From Nitrospiraceae bacterium (lineage in GTDB: Bacteria; Nitrospirota; UBA9217), in the NCBI GenBank assembly GCA_003454665.1, contig DMKB01000310.1:1-7097 (forward strand): 7,097 bases of DNA, in the 5' to 3' direction. The notes beneath the pieces were generated by a model, which ran no database searches, was not told where the DNA came from, and saw only the letters and a program-made list of their open reading frames with translations. The translations under genes were made by a program, and so were the position numbers. How positions within the stretch are numbered: position 1 is the stretch's first letter; each line of letters starts with the position of its first letter. Shown piece after piece: positions 5,459 through 7,097 of the stretch.

Positions 5459-7097
5459 CTACAAGAGATTTTTCAGGTCACTCTCCGCGCTGCTCAACTT
5501 CCCGCCGATGTCATTCAGGCCCTTGAAATCACCCTTGAGTTTCTTGAGCTGGCCGCTCGCCTTGCCGAGTATTGCTTCCTTGAGCCCCTTTTCCAGCCTC
5601 GCTGACTTCTCCTTGACCATGCCGCTGACGGCATTTTTCAAGACCTTGTCCAGGTCCGAACGGATGCTCAGGTCATAGTCATCAGGCGTGCCCTTGACCG
5701 TGGCTTTGAGCTTGAAGCGCTTCGTATTCTTCAAGGCGGAGCCGATGGCCCGCACGAAAGAGTTCGACGCCTGCTTCGCGCCGGTGTCGAAACGGGCCGA
5801 CGATACATCGACCACCATTGTTGCCAAAATGATGTTCTTCCGATAGGTCCCCTCGACGGTTATGTCCGCCAGTCCCTTCTTGAGCGTGATCGGCAGGGTA
5901 TCACTGCCCGAGAGAACGAGGTCGCGCACCGCGTACTGGTTCGCCCGGAGCGTAACGGAGTCCCTGGCACGCGCTGCATTGATATGGTCGAAGGTGCCGT
6001 TGATTTTAATTGATTTCATATCCTTCAGGTTCTTCCCGTTGAAGGCGAGGGTCGTCGGCCTGCCGAGCACGTCCTGGTCAGGCGTGATGTCCCGTACCCG
6101 ACCGCTAAAGGTGCCGGACTCAGGCTGTGCCGATGCCTTGACGACGCGGATGAAAAAATCAGGAAGGGGCTCATGCTCCTTGAAACGAACATTGACGCCC
6201 CGGGCGCGCACCGGTTTTACGACGTCAGCCTCTTTCTTCGCCTTCTTTGACCGTTCCAGGGCGGGCTTCAGTTTTCCGTACCAGTCGAAGCCCCTCCCTG
6301 CCCATTTGTTGATCGTCCCGCCGAAGATCAACAGGGTCATGTTCTGGAGCCCCTTGGAGGACAGGCTGTATTTGTCCCGAATACGCCGGACCTCGTTCAT
6401 CGGCGCCTTTTCAGCCTTCCGGACACGTCTCCGCAAGTCCTTCGTCTCCGTCGAGAATTCCCGCCTCACCTGCTTCACGAGATCGAGGTCCCGCTTAACA
6501 TCCCGCTTGATCGCCCGTATTTCTTTCATCGACTTGCTCAGGTTTTTCAGGCGGAATCCTCCTGCGTCCCTTATCTTTTGGATGCGCTCACGGTATCCTT
6601 TGGCAGTGTTCTTGTCCGGCAGTTCGTCGGCCCGTTTTTTCCATGTACGATTGGCGGTTTTGATGTCTTCCCGCACGGACTTGATCTCGTCGATGGACGT
6701 GAGTTTTTCCTTCTTGAGAATCTCCTTGACGCTCGGTATTTCGACGGTCGGCAGAGAGAATATCGAGTCCTTCGTTGCGGTTTTCTTTTTCTTCTCTTTG
6801 ACTACGGCGCCGGAGGTCCGGCGGGGCGTCGAAAACCGCATGCCTTCGACAACCATTTCGTTGATGATCACTTTTCTGCGCAGGAGGTTCAGGCTGTCGA
6901 TAGCAAAAGCGATACGCCCGACCTCCAGGGCATTCGTCATCGGAGCGTCCTTGTCCGTCACCTGCAGCCCCGTCATGGCAATGCCGAGGGGCATGAGCGT
7001 GAGGTCAAGATCGGCCAGATCCACCTGGGCGCCGACGATGCGCGTCCCGGTCTTCTCCACCGTGCGCTCGATACAGCCGTCTATGAACAGGAACCAG
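5459..7097 (-). CDS. TIGR03545-family AsmA-like envelope protein, N-terminus off the right edge
   Basis: The frame is open to the right edge (545 visible residues, stop TAG at 5459-5461). A GTG at 7060 is only an internal Val codon: upstream residues WFLFIDGCIERT continue in frame and suit the end of an N-terminal membrane anchor. Visible residues about 13-88 are AsmA-like (VGAQVDL, LMPLGI, LQVTD, PMTNALEVGRI, VVEGMRF). A Lys-rich linker follows. Residues 122-235 are charged, helical and probably coiled coil. Next come a WYGKLKPAL segment, RGVNVRF (299-305) and PLPDFFIR (310-317), landmarks I associate with TIGR03545. A beta-rich AsmA-type region and a Lys-rich helical tail end the protein. 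The family is uncharacterised, occurs in bacteria with outer membranes and, as I recall, is often paired with a TIGR03546 gene, which would be off-window. A periplasm-facing envelope or lipid-transport role is inferred from AsmA similarity only. Confidence 0.85.
   Translation of the reverse strand, partial: WFLFIDGCIERTVEKTGTRIVGAQVDLADLDLTLMPLGIAMTGLQVTDKDAPMTNALEVGRIAFAIDSLNLLRRKVIINEMVVEGMRFSTPRRTSGAVVKEKKKKTATKDSIFSLPTVEIPSVKEILKKEKLTSIDEIKSVREDIKTANRTWKKRADELPDKNTAKGYRERIQKIRDAGGFRLKNLSKSMKEIRAIKRDVKRDLDLVKQVRREFSTETKDLRRRVRKAEKAPMNEVRRIRDKYSLSSKGLQNMTLLIFGGTINKWAGRGFDWYGKLKPALERSKKAKKEADVVKPVRARGVNVRFKEHEPLPDFFIRVVKASAQPESGTFSGRVRDITPDQDVLGRPTTLAFNGKNLKDMKSIKINGTFDHINAARARDSVTLRANQYAVRDLVLSGSDTLPITLKKGLADITVEGTYRKNIILATMVVDVSSARFDTGAKQASNSFVRAIGSALKNTKRFKLKATVKGTPDDYDLSIRSDLDKVLKNAVSGMVKEKSARLEKGLKEAILGKASGQLKKLKGDFKGLNDIGGKLSSAESDLKNLL

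Noticed and set aside
7058..7060. GTG at 7060 as the true start of the AsmA-like protein
   Set aside because: The frame stays open upstream to the edge with residues that fit the family, and no ribosome site precedes the GTG.

Overview
All well-supported genes in this window lie on the minus strand. The likely source is a diderm (outer-membrane) bacterium of the Desulfobacterota/Geobacterales or Nitrospirota type. This assignment is inferred from three things: a TIGR03545-like envelope protein, a family reported only in bacteria with outer membranes; a very large MalT-like/BTAD ATPase regulator; and a small YIVRIYRR-type protein of the kind common in those phyla. Two intergenic 9-bp-period repeats (CACAGAG type and TATCCTGTC type) also resemble interspersed repeats I associate with such genomes. 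No rRNA, tRNA, CRISPR, transposase or phage gene is visible.

Layout in order of minus-strand transcription. (1) 7097-5459: the C-terminal 545 residues of a TIGR03545-family AsmA-like envelope protein whose start is off the right edge. (2) 5458-4913: a 546-bp intergenic region with a candidate terminator, a 9-bp tandem repeat, a good sigma70-type promoter facing the next gene with a perfect palindrome over its -10 box, and a long leader. (3) 4912-1614/1514: a giant signal-transducing ATPase regulator with a MalT-like NTPase, TPR-like helices, a winged helix and a BTAD domain. A one-base frame disruption lies near its 3' end. (4) About 1613-1278: an intergenic region with a CACAGAG repeat and a leader carrying small hairpins. 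(5) 1277-1083: a 64-aa protein of unknown function. (6) 1054 to the left edge: a lipoprotein with internal repeats of about 120 residues, starting 28 bp after the small gene and probably in one operon with it. Its stop codon is off the window.

Possible joint action (inference): the regulator is encoded just upstream of, and co-oriented with, the small-protein/lipoprotein pair and could control it. A structured leader ahead of the pair offers a second control point. The long plus-strand open frames opposite the regulator are antisense shadows. The main points for a second look are the frame disruption in the regulator, the palindrome-overlapped promoter, the leader with competing hairpins, and the uncharacterised small-protein/lipoprotein pair.
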